From positions 2,228,501-2,292,500 of the forward strand of contig NZ_AP024620.1 of the NCBI RefSeq assembly GCF_023734095.1: 64,000 bases of DNA, read 5' to 3'. Shown piece after piece: positions 41,238 to 51,700 of the stretch. Each line of letters begins with the position of its first letter. Within the stretch, counting starts at the first letter, position 1. The translations under genes and the position numbers were made by a program. The stretch is from Moorella sp. Hama-1. Its GTDB lineage: Bacteria; Bacillota; DSM-521; Neomoorellales; Neomoorellaceae. The notes beneath the pieces are model-generated. The model did no database searches, was not told the origin of the DNA, and saw only the letters and a list, made by a program, of their open reading frames with translations.

Positions 41238-42176
41238 ATGGCCCAGGATTGTATTACTATCAAGGGAACCCGGGGCGGCCTGCTTATTTTATTAGATGCC
41301 AGCCGGGATTTCAATGAAATCCGGTCTAACCTGGCCGCGAAATTTGCCGCCGCCCGTGGATTCTTCCGGGGGGCTTCTTACGCCCTGGTGCCCACCTCGC
41401 CCCTAGACAGGCGGGAGACGGCTGAGCTGGAGGCTATCTGCCGGGAGCACGGCCTGGTACCGGGAGAGAACATCGCCCTGCCCTACCGGCGCCGCCCGGA
41501 GGGAAGCCGGAATTTGCCATTAACAGCCGGCGCCCTGACTGTAGCGGCTGGCAGCAGGCAGCCGGCCGGAGAGGAGGATTCTACTTGGCCTGCCGGATCT
41601 GGTAGTTTGGCGGCGACAGCGGCTGCCGGCGCTCTTCTACCAGGAACAACCCGGATGTGGCCACCGGCTGATGCAAGGGCAACGGCTACTGCCGCCAGCC
41701 TGCCTTTGCTCGCCCAGCCGTCGCCCTTTCTCCCAGGACAGATGCCAGTGGCTGCCGGTACTGCCGGATTACCTGCACCTGGGCCTCTACCTGTTGAGCC
41801 GGAAGTTGCAGCCGGGCTGCTGGCCACCGACCTGCCCACCCTCCTCGATGAGGGTAACCTGCGGAACGGCCAGGAGATCAACTACCCGGGTCATGTCATG
41901 TGGTTGGGGGACGTCCATCAAGGGGCCATCATTAAAGCCGGCGGCCACATCTTGATCATGGGCATCCTGCGTGGTAAAGCCTATGCCGGCATCCGAGGCA
42001 ACCGGTCCGCCACCATTGTCGCCTATCGCTTGGAACCGGAGCAGTTGGGCATTGCTGGTGTCCTGGCCCGTTCACCGGAACAAAAAACCAGGCGCGACTA
42101 TCCGGAGATAGCCCGCCTGGCCGAAACGAGCATAGTAATTAATCCTTACTTGAGCCTGAAACCCCACCGCAATTAG
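41238..42176 (+). CDS. minC: Septum site-determining protein MinC
   Basis: 312 residues, ATG after GGAAGGAGAAGCC. N-terminal FtsZ-inhibiting domain residues 1-85 (TIKGTRGGLLILLDASRDF). Residues about 90-205 are an Ala/Pro/Gly-rich linker, far longer than in B. subtilis or E. coli MinC (about 230 residues in total). The C-terminal beta-helix, residues about 210-300, has INYPGHVMWLGDVHQGAIIK and GHILIMGILRGKAYAGIRGN. It blocks FtsZ polymers away from midcell. minD is not next to it, so it stands alone here. Confidence 0.9.
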   Translation: MAQDCITIKGTRGGLLILLDASRDFNEIRSNLAAKFAAARGFFRGASYALVPTSPLDRRETAELEAICREHGLVPGENIALPYRRRPEGSRNLPLTAGALTVAAGSRQPAGEEDSTWPAGSGSLAATAAAGALLPGTTRMWPPADARATATAASLPLLAQPSPFLPGQMPVAAGTAGLPAPGPLPVEPEVAAGLLATDLPTLLDEGNLRNGQEINYPGHVMWLGDVHQGAIIKAGGHILIMGILRGKAYAGIRGNRSATIVAYRLEPEQLGIAGVLARSPEQKTRRDYPEIARLAETSIVINPYLSLKPHRN

Positions 42177-42178
42177 CC

Positions 42179-42955
42179 TTACTTCTCTTCCAGGTCCTCC
42201 GGCTGCAGGGTATAAGACTGGACCATAACCGGGGTATAGTTATTAAAGGGGGCCACGGGGTATAGCTGCCCGGCGCCCATGAGCAGGCTCTCCATATTCT
42301 CGACTACCGTTTCCAGCATATTATAGGGGGCTACGAAAACAAGCTCGTCCTTCTGGGTACCCCCGAAGGTGCGGTCACCGCCGCAGGGGAAACCGATGAC
42401 GGGCTTTTGTTCTTGCACGGCAAAGCCGATGGAGGAACAGAGGGCAGCCTCAGCCACCGTATCGGCCTTGACGGCCTCGCCGGTCTCATGGAGGCAGCAA
42501 TGGATCAAGCGCATCATCTGGGCCGGGTTGGCGTAGATGACCACCACATCGGGGTCGTCTTTTTTATAGCTCTCCAGGGGGGCGATATAGATGGCGTCAT
42601 AAATTTTGCCATTGTCTCCCAGTTTATAGGTGTTGGCCATGAAGCGCTGGCCGGCCTCCACGTCGGCCACATAACGGCCCAGGGCGGCCTTGCCGCTGGT
42701 GAAGCGTTCCGGGGTCTTGATGAGCCCGGTGCAGGCGGCGCCGATGGCGCAGACCATGAGGTCCGGGGTGCCGGAACTGGCCTTGCCCTGGTAGCGGGCC
42801 GCCGAAACCAGCTGGCAGATGTTGACCTTCCAGTTATAGGGCCGGCGGGGCAGTTCCTGCCGGTCTTTATAGAGCTTGACACCGACAATACCGGTATCCA
42901 GGTGCAGGACTTCCGTCAACCTTTTAACCATCGTAGCCTTGTCTAAATCACCCAT
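42179..42955 (-). CDS. DUF169 domain protein
   Basis: 258 residues covering the DUF169 family: VGVKLYKDRQELP, NICQLVSAARYQGKA, AEAALCSSIGFAVQEQKPVI and GFPCGGDRTFGGTQKDELVF. Several conserved Cys (ICQL, VCAIGAAC, CGGD) suggest metal or thiol chemistry; the function is not established. Close downstream of the carboxyltransferase gene (32 bp) and probably co-transcribed. Convergent with minC, stops 2 bp apart. Confidence 0.85.
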   Translation of the reverse strand: MGDLDKATMVKRLTEVLHLDTGIVGVKLYKDRQELPRRPYNWKVNICQLVSAARYQGKASSGTPDLMVCAIGAACTGLIKTPERFTSGKAALGRYVADVEAGQRFMANTYKLGDNGKIYDAIYIAPLESYKKDDPDVVVIYANPAQMMRLIHCCLHETGEAVKADTVAEAALCSSIGFAVQEQKPVIGFPCGGDRTFGGTQKDELVFVAPYNMLETVVENMESLLMGAGQLYPVAPFNNYTPVMVQSYTLQPEDLEEK

Positions 42956-42987
42956 TGGTTTTCCCCTTCTCCTTTATTTATTAGATA

Positions 42988-44382
42988 TCACGCCGGGTAG
43001 ACGGGTTCCCGGGCGGCTTCAACCAGATTATAATCCACTCCCGTCCGGGAGGCCAGGCGTTCGGCCAGGAACTTTTTGGCTACCGCCGGGAAGAGGGCGT
43101 AAGAGAGGACGTCCTCTTCCTTTTCCAGATAGGGGGCGATCTCCTGCCGGGCGGCGGGCAGCTGGGGTTCCAGAAGGTCAGCCGGGCGGCAGGTGATGGG
43201 CTCTTCGTCGCCGATGATCTGCCGGCGGACGTCAGCGTCGACGGGCGCCGGCGGCCGGCCGTAGAGGCCCCGCAGGTAGTCCTTGACTTCCCGGGTAACC
43301 ATCTTGTACCTCTCGCCGGCCAGGACGTTTAAAACCGCCTGGGCGCCGACCATCTGGCTGGAGGGGGTGACCAGGGGCGGGTAACCCAGGTCGGCCCGCA
43401 CCCGGGGGACCTCCGCCAGGACCTCCGGCAGGCGGTCCAGGGCGTTCTGCTGGGCCAGCTGGGACATAAAATTAGAGATCATCCCCCCCGGCACCTGGTA
43501 GCGCAGGACGTTGGCGTCGACGGTGCCGTCCCCCAGGTCGAACTCCCTGTACTTCTGCCGTACCTGGCGGAAATAGGCGGCGATCTCCCCCAGCCTATGC
43601 AGGTCCAGGCCGGTGGCGTAAGGGGTTTCGGCCAGGGTGGCGACCATGGTCTCAGTAGCCGGCTGGGAGGTGCCCAGGGCCAGGGGCGACATGGCGGTGT
43701 CGATGACGTCGGCCCCGGCTTCAATGGCTTTTAAGTAGGTCATGGCGGCCATGCCGCTGGTGTAGTGGCAGTGGAGCTGCAGGGGCAGGTCTACCGCGGC
43801 TTTGATCTTCTGGACCAGGCGGTAGGCGGTGGTAGGGGTAAGGATGCCGGCCATATCCTTCAGGCATAGGGAATCGGCCCCCAGTTCGGCCAGGTCCCGG
43901 GCCAGGTGCAGGTAGTAGTCGTCATCGTAGACCGGCCCGGTAGTATAGCTGATGGTAGCCTGGACATGGCCGCCTTCCTCCCGGGCGACCTTCATGGCCA
44001 GGGCCATGTTGCGGACATCGTTCAGGGCATCGAAGATACGCAGGATGTCGATGCCGTTCTTGATGCTCAGGTGGATGAACTCCCGGACCACATCATCGGC
44101 GTAGTGACGGTACCCCAGGAGGTTCTGCCCCCTAAGGAGCATCTGCAGCTTAGTGTTGGGTAGGGTCCGTCGCAAAGCCCGCAGGCGATCCCAGGGGTCT
44201 TCGTTTAGGAAGCGCATGCAGGCGTCAAAGGTGGCGCCGCCCCAGACCTCCAGGGAATGGAAACCAACGGCGTCCATCTGGAACGCAATGGGTAACATAT
44301 CGGCGGTTTTCATGCGGGTGGCCAGCAGGGACTGGTGGCCGTCCCGCAGGGTCGTATCGGTGATGCCTACTTGCCGGACCAT
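42988..44382 (-). CDS. Pyruvate/oxaloacetate carboxyltransferase (pyruvate carboxylase subunit B or oxaloacetate decarboxylase alpha)
   Basis: 464 residues from ATG 44382 after GGAGGAGGGGAGAT. HMGL-like TIM barrel: TDTTLRDGHQSLLATRM, SLEVWGGATFDACMRFLNED, catalytic Lys in DSLCLKDMAGILTP, metal ligands in LQLHCHYTSGMA. The PYC_OADA domain follows to the end. There is no biotinyl domain, so a separate biotin carrier must exist elsewhere. It moves a carboxyl group between biotin and pyruvate, linking pyruvate and oxaloacetate. Downstream of pyk across an intergenic repeat. Direction (carboxylase or decarboxylase) cannot be told. Confidence 0.9.
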   Translation of the reverse strand: MVRQVGITDTTLRDGHQSLLATRMKTADMLPIAFQMDAVGFHSLEVWGGATFDACMRFLNEDPWDRLRALRRTLPNTKLQMLLRGQNLLGYRHYADDVVREFIHLSIKNGIDILRIFDALNDVRNMALAMKVAREEGGHVQATISYTTGPVYDDDYYLHLARDLAELGADSLCLKDMAGILTPTTAYRLVQKIKAAVDLPLQLHCHYTSGMAAMTYLKAIEAGADVIDTAMSPLALGTSQPATETMVATLAETPYATGLDLHRLGEIAAYFRQVRQKYREFDLGDGTVDANVLRYQVPGGMISNFMSQLAQQNALDRLPEVLAEVPRVRADLGYPPLVTPSSQMVGAQAVLNVLAGERYKMVTREVKDYLRGLYGRPPAPVDADVRRQIIGDEEPITCRPADLLEPQLPAARQEIAPYLEKEEDVLSYALFPAVAKKFLAERLASRTGVDYNLVEAAREPVYPA

Positions 44383-44438
44383 ATCTCCCCTCCTCCAATA
44401 ATAGGGTTCTGCCAAATCAGGCAATTATTGGTTTCCTA

Positions 44439-44680
44439 GGGGCTGGCAGGTACAGGCGGAAGGCGACTTGGTTCGAGGCGTAAGCAAACTCAGCGAAGCT
44501 GCAGCGAGGCGACGGTGAACGGGATGGGGATCATAACGTGACTTCAGGAACGGGAAGTAGCACGCCCCGTTATGATTGATCAAAGGAATAAAACCAAGCC
44601 ACCCCCGTCGCCGAGCAAGGCTGAGCGCCAAGTTTGCTCGCCGAGAACCACGGAGCCTGGAGCCTGTACCCGCCAGCCCC
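44439..44680. repeat. Intergenic palindromic repeat family, full copy B
   Basis: 242 bp. Ends are inverted (GGGGCTGGCAGGTACAGGC at the left, GCCTGTACCCGCCAGCCCC at the right). Internal blocks GGCGACTTGGTTCGAGGCG, GCAAACTCAGCGAAGC, GGTGAACGGGATGGGGATC and GCCAAGTTTGCTCGCCGAG are shared with copy D. GCAAACT and AGTTTGC pair, so the whole can fold as one long hairpin. It fills the space between pyk and the carboxyltransferase gene. Confidence 0.9.
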
Positions 44681-44694
44681 ATGCCCCAGCCAGT

Positions 44695-46443
44695 TTACAA
44701 TACCCGGGTCTGGCCGCGGTAGACCAGGCCGCGGACGACGTCGACGGTTACAATCAGGTCATCAGTTAGTTTAGTGGTGGCACCTTTCGCCCCGACCACC
44801 ACGGGTATGCCCAGGCTCAGGCCCGTTACGGCGGCATGGGAACTCAGGCCCGCGGTTTCTGTGATTACTGCCGCCGCCTTCTCCATGGCCGGCAGGTAGT
44901 CGGGGCTGGTCTCCCCGGTTACCAGGATGTCGCCTTTTTGGACCCGGGCTATGGCCTCAGCGGCCGTCTGCACCAGGCGTACCGGACCGCTGGTGACCTC
45001 CCTACCAATCCCCCGGCCCCGGACCAGGACTTCGCCGACGATATGTACCTTGAGGAGGTTGGTAGTACCGGGCACGCCGGCCGGCACCCCGGCGGTAATG
45101 ACCACCAGGTCGCCCTGTTTTACCTGGCCGGAGATTATGGCCGCCGCTACGGCCGCGTTGACCATTTCGTCGGTGCCGCTGGTGGGCTCCACCTGCAGGG
45201 GCTCGACCCCCCAGACCAGGCAGAGCTGGTTCAAAACCCTTTCGTTGGGGCTGGTAGCCAGGATGGGGGCCCGGGGCCGGTACTTGGCTACCCGGCGGGC
45301 CGTGGAGCCGGAGGCCGTCGGGGTGATAATAGCGGCGGCGTCCAGTTCATAGGCGATGGTGCAGCTGGCGTGGCTGATGGCGTCGGTGGCCGTCCGCTCG
45401 GCCGCCAGGCCCTTTTTGGCCAGCAGGTCGCCGTAGGGCAAACCCCGCTCGGCCCGGCGGGCGATGCGGGCCATGGTAGCCACCGCCTCCACCGGGTAGC
45501 GGCCCATGGCCGTTTCCCCGGAGAGCATAATGGCGTCCGTACCATCGAAGATGGCGTTGGCCACGTCGCTGGCTTCGGCCCGGGTCGGCCGGGGGTTGTG
45601 GATCATGGATTCCAGCATCTGGGTAGCGGTGATAACCGGCTTACCGGCCAGGTTGCAGGCCTCAATAATCTTCTTCTGCACCAGGGGCACTTCTTCTACG
45701 GGAATTTCCACCCCCAGGTCGCCCCGGGCGACCATAATCCCGTCGACTACCTGGAGGATCTCCTCCAGGTTCTTCACCCCGGCATGGTTTTCGATCTTGG
45801 CGATGATGGCCACCCTGGCGTTGCGCTTCTCCAGCTCCCGGCGCACCGTCAGGACGTCCCCGGCCGTCCGGACGAAGGAGAGGGCGATAAAGTCGATCCC
45901 CTGCTCCAGGCCGAACTCCAGGTCTTTGATATCCTGTTCCGTAAGGACCGGCAGGCTGATCTCGGCTCCCGGGATGTTGACGCCCTTATGGCTGGAGATA
46001 ACGTCGCCGTGGCGCACCCGGCAGTGAATCTCCGTCGCAGTGGTTTCCAGGACCTCCAGCTCCACCAGGCCGTCGTCCAGGAGGATAGTCTGGCCCGGCC
46101 GGACGTCCCCCGGCAGGCCGGCAAAGCTCACCGGCAACCGCCTGGCGTCACCAATAACGGCTTCCGTGGTCAGGGTCACCTGATCGCCGTCCTTCAAGGT
46201 AACCCGGCCCTGGACCTCACCCAGGCGAATCTCCGGTCCTTTATTGTCCAGCATCAAGGCCACCCTGGTGCCTAACTCCGCAGCTGCCTGGCGTACGGCG
46301 GCCATGCGCGCCCCGTGCTCGGCATGGCTACCGTGGGAGAAATTAAACCGGGCCACGCTCATGCCGGCGCGAATCATGGCTTTGATGACCTCGACCCGTT
46401 CGCTGGCCGGCCCCAGGGTACAAACAATCTTCGTGTGCCGCAT
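44695..46443 (-). CDS. pyk: Pyruvate kinase with C-terminal PEP-utilizer swivel domain
   Basis: 582 residues, Bacillus-type long pyruvate kinase. MRHTKIVCTLGPAS, ARFNFSHGSHAEH, LDNKGPEIRLG, catalytic Lys in VAIIAKIENHAGV, VARGDLGVEIP, TATQMLESMIHNPRPTRAEA. Residues about 475-582 are the extra domain also found in PEP synthase (GDILVTGETSPDYLPAMEKA, ETAGLSSHAAVTGLSLGIPV). Final ATP-forming step of glycolysis. 18 bp after pfkA, co-transcribed. Confidence 0.96.
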   Translation of the reverse strand: MRHTKIVCTLGPASERVEVIKAMIRAGMSVARFNFSHGSHAEHGARMAAVRQAAAELGTRVALMLDNKGPEIRLGEVQGRVTLKDGDQVTLTTEAVIGDARRLPVSFAGLPGDVRPGQTILLDDGLVELEVLETTATEIHCRVRHGDVISSHKGVNIPGAEISLPVLTEQDIKDLEFGLEQGIDFIALSFVRTAGDVLTVRRELEKRNARVAIIAKIENHAGVKNLEEILQVVDGIMVARGDLGVEIPVEEVPLVQKKIIEACNLAGKPVITATQMLESMIHNPRPTRAEASDVANAIFDGTDAIMLSGETAMGRYPVEAVATMARIARRAERGLPYGDLLAKKGLAAERTATDAISHASCTIAYELDAAAIITPTASGSTARRVAKYRPRAPILATSPNERVLNQLCLVWGVEPLQVEPTSGTDEMVNAAVAAAIISGQVKQGDLVVITAGVPAGVPGTTNLLKVHIVGEVLVRGRGIGREVTSGPVRLVQTAAEAIARVQKGDILVTGETSPDYLPAMEKAAAVITETAGLSSHAAVTGLSLGIPVVVGAKGATTKLTDDLIVTVDVVRGLVYRGQTRVL

Positions 46444-46461
46444 CTTCGCCCTCCCGCCGGC

Positions 46462-47421
46462 CTACAGGGCCAGTACTTCGGCTAAACGGTACAGGTCCGG
46501 GTCAATGCTCTTCTTCTCCTGGAGAACCTCCTCCAGGTCCCGGTCTACCAGCTCGTTGGCGGCGATACCCACCATCCGGCTGCTGGCGCCGTCGGCCAGG
46601 AGGTCTACCGCCCGGGCACCCAGCCGGCTGGCCAGCATGCAGTCAAAGGCCGTCGGCGCGCCGCCCCGTTGGATATGCCCGAGGATAGTTACCCGGCTCT
46701 CCAGGTTGGTGCGCCGGGCTATCTCCTCCCCGACTTCCAGGGCGCTGCCCACCCCTTCGGCCACCACGATAATGCTATGGAGTTTACCCCGGTGACGGCC
46801 TCGTTCCAGTCTTTCCGCCACCAGATCGTAATTCACGGGGTACTCGGGAACGAGGATGGATTCGGCACCGCCGGCGATGCCGGCCGCCAGGGCAATCTGG
46901 CCCGAACGGCGACCCATGACTTCGATAATAAAGATGCGTTCGTGGGAGGTCGCCGTATCCCGGATGCGGCTGATGGCCTCCACGGCTGTGTTGACAGCCG
47001 TGTCGAAGCCAATGGTATAATCGGTGCCGGCGATGTCGTTATCAATGGTCCCCGGAATGCCGATTACCGCCAGCCCCTTTTTGGCCAGGTGGATAGCCCC
47101 GTGGAAGGAACCGTCGCCACCGATAACCACCAGGCCTTCAATACCCTCCCGGTGCAGGTTGTCCAGGGCTTTGGCCCGGCCGGCCTCGGTGCGGAACTCT
47201 TCCGAACGCGCCGTCAGCAGTATGGTCCCACCCCGGTGGATAATCCCGGCCACCGAGCCGGTATTCAGGCGGCAAAAATCGCCCTGGATCAGCCCGGCGT
47301 ACCCCCGCGAGATCCCAATAACCTCCATATTCAGGGCGGCAGCCTGGCGGACCACCGCCCTGATAGCGGCATTCATGCCCGGGGCATCACCCCCGCTTGT
47401 CAAGACACCTATAGTGCGCAA
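46462..47421 (-). CDS. pfkA: ATP-dependent 6-phosphofructokinase
   Basis: 319 residues, TTG start after [44 protein letters not shown] (the Gly of ATP-type enzymes, not the Asp of PPi-type), [20 protein letters not shown] with the catalytic Asp, and [17 protein letters not shown]. Commits fructose-6-phosphate to glycolysis. Between a small protein of the mtrB unit and pyk. Confidence 0.96.
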   Translation of the reverse strand: MRTIGVLTSGGDAPGMNAAIRAVVRQAAALNMEVIGISRGYAGLIQGDFCRLNTGSVAGIIHRGGTILLTARSEEFRTEAGRAKALDNLHREGIEGLVVIGGDGSFHGAIHLAKKGLAVIGIPGTIDNDIAGTDYTIGFDTAVNTAVEAISRIRDTATSHERIFIIEVMGRRSGQIALAAGIAGGAESILVPEYPVNYDLVAERLERGRHRGKLHSIIVVAEGVGSALEVGEEIARRTNLESRVTILGHIQRGGAPTAFDCMLASRLGARAVDLLADGASSRMVGIAANELVDRDLEEVLQEKKSIDPDLYRLAEVLAL

Positions 47422-47436
47422 TAATAGTTCCCTCCT

Positions 47437-47637
47437 CTAGCGTGTCAGGGCTGTATTGATGATCTCATTGGCTTCTTCGGCCTCGGATTCCGGGACCAGG
47501 AGTTCATACCCAGCCAGGTCTTCCACCTGGCTGGAACCAATGGGCCGTAAATTTACCATAACCCCTTCCTGGGTCAGGGTTTCCTTTAAGCGTAAGGCCA
47601 GCTTACGGTTGGCAGCAATGTAAATCACGGTCCACAT
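47437..47637 (-). CDS. Small conserved protein of unknown function, DUF2007-like
   Basis: 66 residues from ATG 47637, with GGGGGAG 8 bp upstream (GTG 47646 is an alternative that overlaps the mtrB stop). MWTVIYIAANRKLALRLKET and LLVPESEAEEANEIINTALT form a ferredoxin-like alternation of strands and helices resembling DUF2007 signal-transduction-type domains. It sits between mtrB and pfkA in one transcript. Role unknown. Confidence 0.6.
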   Translation of the reverse strand: MWTVIYIAANRKLALRLKETLTQEGVMVNLRPIGSSQVEDLAGYELLVPESEAEEANEIINTALTR

Positions 47638-47642
47638 GCCGC

Positions 47643-47876
47643 TCACTCCCCCGCTTCCAAACTCCCGTATTTCGTCATAACCAGAGCCCGGCCGCGAATC
47701 TTCATGGCAGAGGTGTGCTCAGTAAACTGGGCAATCATGACTTCGCCTTTATCTAGTTTTTCCGAATGGTGAAACCTGGTGTCCTTGCCCCGGGTGAGGC
47801 CAATCATGGTCACCCCGTTCTCCAGGGCTTTGATGACAATAAAATCGGCATTGATTACGCTCTCCCTGTCCTCCAT
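47643..47876 (-). CDS. mtrB: Trp RNA-binding attenuation protein (TRAP)
   Basis: 77 residues from ATG 47876 after GGGGAGGTGAGTCA. Closely matches B. subtilis Mtr[58 protein letters not shown] forms an 11-subunit ring that, with tryptophan bound, wraps (G/U)AG repeats of trp leaders; the Lys and Arg residues that contact RNA are present (EKLDKGE, IRGRA). No trp operon is in the window, so it acts in trans. Heads an operon with glycolytic genes. Confidence 0.95.
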   Translation of the reverse strand: MEDRESVINADFIVIKALENGVTMIGLTRGKDTRFHHSEKLDKGEVMIAQFTEHTSAMKIRGRALVMTKYGSLEAGE

Positions 47877-48040
47877 TGACTCACCTCCCCGCAAATAGGG
47901 TTCTACAAAGAATTGTTACCGCTTGAACTCAAGCTGCTTCTGGGGTGAGGTAGGCCCCCCCGGGCGCTGGTTGCGCCATTATACTTGTATTGAATTATGC
48001 GCAAAGGCCCCCCAGGAACCTGCCTCACACCTAATAACAA

Positions 48041-48120
48041 CACCGCCGTTTCGCCGCGGCTTCGCACAAGTATCTAATACCTCGAACCAGGTCGCCCCCC
48101 GCCTGTACCATCCAGCTCTT
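48041..48120 (-). repeat. Intergenic palindromic repeat family, partial copy C
   Basis: On the minus strand: GAGCTGGATGGTACAGGCGG, GGGCGACCTGGTTCGAGGTA, then GCGAAGCCGCGGCGAAACGG. Same blocks as copy A, between coaD and mtrB. A decayed half element. Confidence 0.7.
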
Positions 48121-48132
48121 GCTCTAGGCGTC

Positions 48133-48624
48133 TTAACCCGGCCGTGAAAAGCCGTAGCGTTGCAATAAAACTCGTTCTACCTGGGGCGGCACCAGGTCGC
48201 GGATGCACCCCCCCAGGGAGGCTACCTGGCGAATAATGCTGGAGCTCAAGAATGAATACTCAGTAGCAGTCATTAAAAACACCGTCTCCAAATCAGCGGC
48301 CAGTTTTTTATTCATTATCGACATCTGAAACTCGTATTCAAAATCGGAGACCGCCCGTAACCCCCTGACGATAGCCACGGCTCCCTCCCGGTGGGCAAAA
48401 TCGACCAGCAGCCCGGCAAAGGATTTTACCTCCACTCCGGGCATATCCCCGGTAACGTCCCGGACCAGGTCCACCCTTTCCTCCAGGGAAAAGAGGGTCT
48501 CTTTATAATTATCGTCGGCCACGCCCACTATAACCCGGTCAAAGAGGCCTAGCGCCCGCCGGATGATATCCAGGTGCCCGTTAGTTATGGGGTCAAAGGT
48601 ACCTGGATATACAGCCACCTTCAC
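48133..48624 (-). CDS. coaD: Phosphopantetheine adenylyltransferase
   Basis: 163 residues. GTG at 48624 stands 8 bp after AAGGAGG and gives MKVAVYPGTFDPITNGHLDI; GTG or ATG three codons upstream are too close to the ribosome site. The T/HxGH motif (TNGH), the KTG-like ALGLFDRVIVGVADDN and EYSFLSSSIIRQVASLGG are present. Penultimate step of coenzyme A synthesis. 93 bp after dnaE, same direction. Confidence 0.95.
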   Translation of the reverse strand: MKVAVYPGTFDPITNGHLDIIRRALGLFDRVIVGVADDNYKETLFSLEERVDLVRDVTGDMPGVEVKSFAGLLVDFAHREGAVAIVRGLRAVSDFEYEFQMSIMNKKLAADLETVFLMTATEYSFLSSSIIRQVASLGGCIRDLVPPQVERVLLQRYGFSRPG

Positions 48625-48716
48625 GGCCATCACCTCCTTAACTGCCTGTTGCCCTGTCTTTTTATAAAGCTAATTCCACCCGCACTCCCGATATTCCTTC
48701 CGCCTGAGTAAATAAT

Positions 48717-51700
48717 CTACGTTCTTATGCCGGTTTCCGACACCAGCTTTACTTTATCATACCCTCCCAAAAGCCCGGCCAAACTGGCCAGCAGCTCCGG
48801 TACCGGCTTGACCCAGTAGCTGCGGTGCAGGGCGATGGTCCGGCGGCTGCCGGCCAGGTACAGGTAAACGGGACAGGGTCCGGGATGGGCCGTCAGAATG
48901 GTCCTTACAACCGCTATCTGCTCCTGGCCGGACAACTTCAGGTACAGGTGCCCCCCGGCCGGGCCGGGGCCGGTAGCAGCTGGATCAAGGTCCTGCCGGA
49001 TGGCCTGGTGAAATGGCCTGGCCCGGGGTTCAGCCCGCTTTGCGGCCGCCGGGAGATGGGGTCGCGGCTCCTTCCCGGTAACCGGACCTGCTGGGCTACG
49101 CGCCACCTGGTCTCCAGGGACCAGGTCGGCCCCGCCATTCGCTGGCTCCAGGGTCCGGACCTGATCGGCCAGGACCTGAACCCCCTCTTCCTGCTTATCG
49201 ATATGCCCTCGCACCAGGACCACCCGGTCGACAGCCAGCCAGGAGCGCACCTGGCTGTAGGTCCGGGGAAAGAGGACTACCTCTGCCTGGCCACTGTAGT
49301 CCTCCAGGGTCATGACGGCCATGGGGTCGCCTTTACGGGTGACCAGCCGGCGCAGGCCGCTGACCAGGCCGCCGACGGTTACCTGGCTGCCGTCGGCCGC
49401 CTCCGGTAGAGCAGCCAGGGAGTTGGAAAGCATCCCCTTGAGGAGGGGGATATAGGGCTCCAGGGGGTGGCCGCTCAGGTAAAAGCCCAGGAGTTCCTTT
49501 TCCATGGCCAGGATATCGGCCCGGGAGAAGTCACTCACCTCCGGCAGGCGTGGCTCGCTAACCTCCGCCGGAACCAGGTCCAGGAGGGAGACCTGGCCAC
49601 TGCGGTGGTCCTCCTGGCGCCTGGCGGCCGCTTCCAGGCACTCGTCCAGGCCGGCCAGGAGCCGGCGCCGGTTGGGGTTGACTGAGTTAAAGGCGCCGCA
49701 GCGGATGAGGCTCTCCACCACCCGTTTGTTGACCTGGCGGCTGTCCACCCGCCGGCAGAAATCCAGGAGGGAGGTAAAGGGGCCATCCTCTTCCCGGGCG
49801 GCGATAATGGCCAGGGCGGCGGAGCGGCCGGCGTTTTTAACGGCGGCCAGGCCGAAGCGGATATGCCCCCCGGTAACGGTAAAGTCAACTCCGGATTCAT
49901 TGACGTCCGGCGGCAGGACGGCGATGCCCAGGCGCTGGCACTCGGCCAGGTAAGGGCCCATTTTGTCCAGGTGCTCGGCCACGCTGGAGAGGAGGGCGCC
50001 CAGGAGTTCGGCCGGGTAATGGGCCTTCAGGTAGGCGGTCTGGTAGGCAACCAGGGCGTAGGCTGCCGAGTGGCTGGCATTGAAGCCGTAGCCGGCGAAG
50101 TATTCCATGAGGTCAAAGATCTTCTGGGCGATTTCCCCGGGTATACCCCTATCCACCGCCCCGGCCAGGAAGCGCTCCCGCTGGGCTGCCAGAACCTCGG
50201 GTTTCTTTTTCCCCATGGCCCGGCGCAGGAGGTCGGCCTGGCCCAGGGTAAAACCGGCCAGCTCGCTGGCAATGCGCATGACCTGCTCCTGGTAGAGGAT
50301 GACCCCGTAGGTGTCCTTGAGTATGGGCTCCAGGGCTGGGTAGAGGTAGCTGATGGGGGTAACCCCGTGCTTGCGTTTGATAAAGTCCTCCACCATACCG
50401 CTCCCCAGGGGCCCGGGCCGGTAAAGGGCCACCAGGGCGATAATGTCTTCAAAGCGTTCCGGTTTCAACTCCCGCAGGATGGCCCGCATACCGCTGCTCT
50501 CCAGCTGGAAAATGCCGCTGGTCTCGCCGCTGGCCAGGAGCTGGTAGGTAGGGCCATCGTCCAGGGGCAGGTGCTCCAGGTCTAGCTCCCGGCCGTGGTT
50601 ACGTTTGATGGCCTCCCGGGCGTGGCCGATGACCGTCAGGGTGCGCAGGCCCAGGAGGTCCATCTTGAGGAGCCCCAGCTCCTCCACCGCCTGCATGGGG
50701 TACTGGGTGGTGACGGCGTCGCCGGTTTTTTGTAAGGGCAGGTAATGGACCAGGGGCTCCCGGGTGATGACGATGCCGGCGGCATGGGTCGAGGCGTGGC
50801 GGGGCATACCCTCGATGGCCCGGGCCGTATCCAGGAGTTCCCGCACCTCCGGGCTACTGGCGTAGCTTTCCTTTAAATCCGGGCTGGTAGCCAGGGCCTT
50901 CTCCAGGGTGATGCCCAGCTCCAGGGGCACCATCTTGGCGATGCGGTCCACCTCGCCCAGGGGCAGGCCCAGGACGCGACCGACATCCCGGACGGCGGCC
51001 CGGGCGGCCATGGTACCGAAGGTGATAATCTGGGCCACGTGGTCCTGGCCGTATTTCCCCCGGACATACTGGATGACTTCCTCCCGCCGCTCAAAGCAGA
51101 AGTCCATATCAATGTCCGGCATACTCACCCGCTCAGGGTTCAGGAAGCGCTCGAAGAGGAGGTTATAACGCAGGGGATCGATGGCGGTAATGCCCAGGCA
51201 GTAGGCCACCAGGCTACCGGCGGCCGAACCCCGCCCCGGACCCACCGGGATCCCCCGCCGGCGGGCGAAGTTGACCATGTCCCAGACAATCAGGAAATAC
51301 CCCGGATAACCCATCTGCTCGATGATGCCCAGCTCGTACTCCAGTCGCTGCCGGGCCGTCCCATCGTCGTGGGGGTAACGCCGGGCCAGGCCCTGGTAAC
51401 TCAGGCGGCGGAGGTAACTGGCGGCATCCTCTCCGGCCGGCAGCTGGTAGGCCGGCAGGTGCAGCCGGCCGAAGGTAAAATCAAACTGGCAGCGCTCGGC
51501 GATGGCTAGGGTATTATCCAGGGCCGACGGCACTTCCCGGAAAAGGGCAGCCATCTCGGCGGGCGACTTCAAATAAAACTGGGACGTGGGGAAACGCAGG
51601 CGGCCCGGGTCGTCCAGGGTCTTGCCCGTCTGGATGCAGAGGAGGACGTCGTGGGCCCGGGCCTGGTCCTGGCGGATATAGTGGGCGTCGTTGGTGGCGA

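Noticed and set aside
44836-46275. 479-codon plus-strand frame opposite pyk
   Set aside because: Composition dominated by Gly/His/Asp as expected for the complement of high-GC pyk codons; no start signal.
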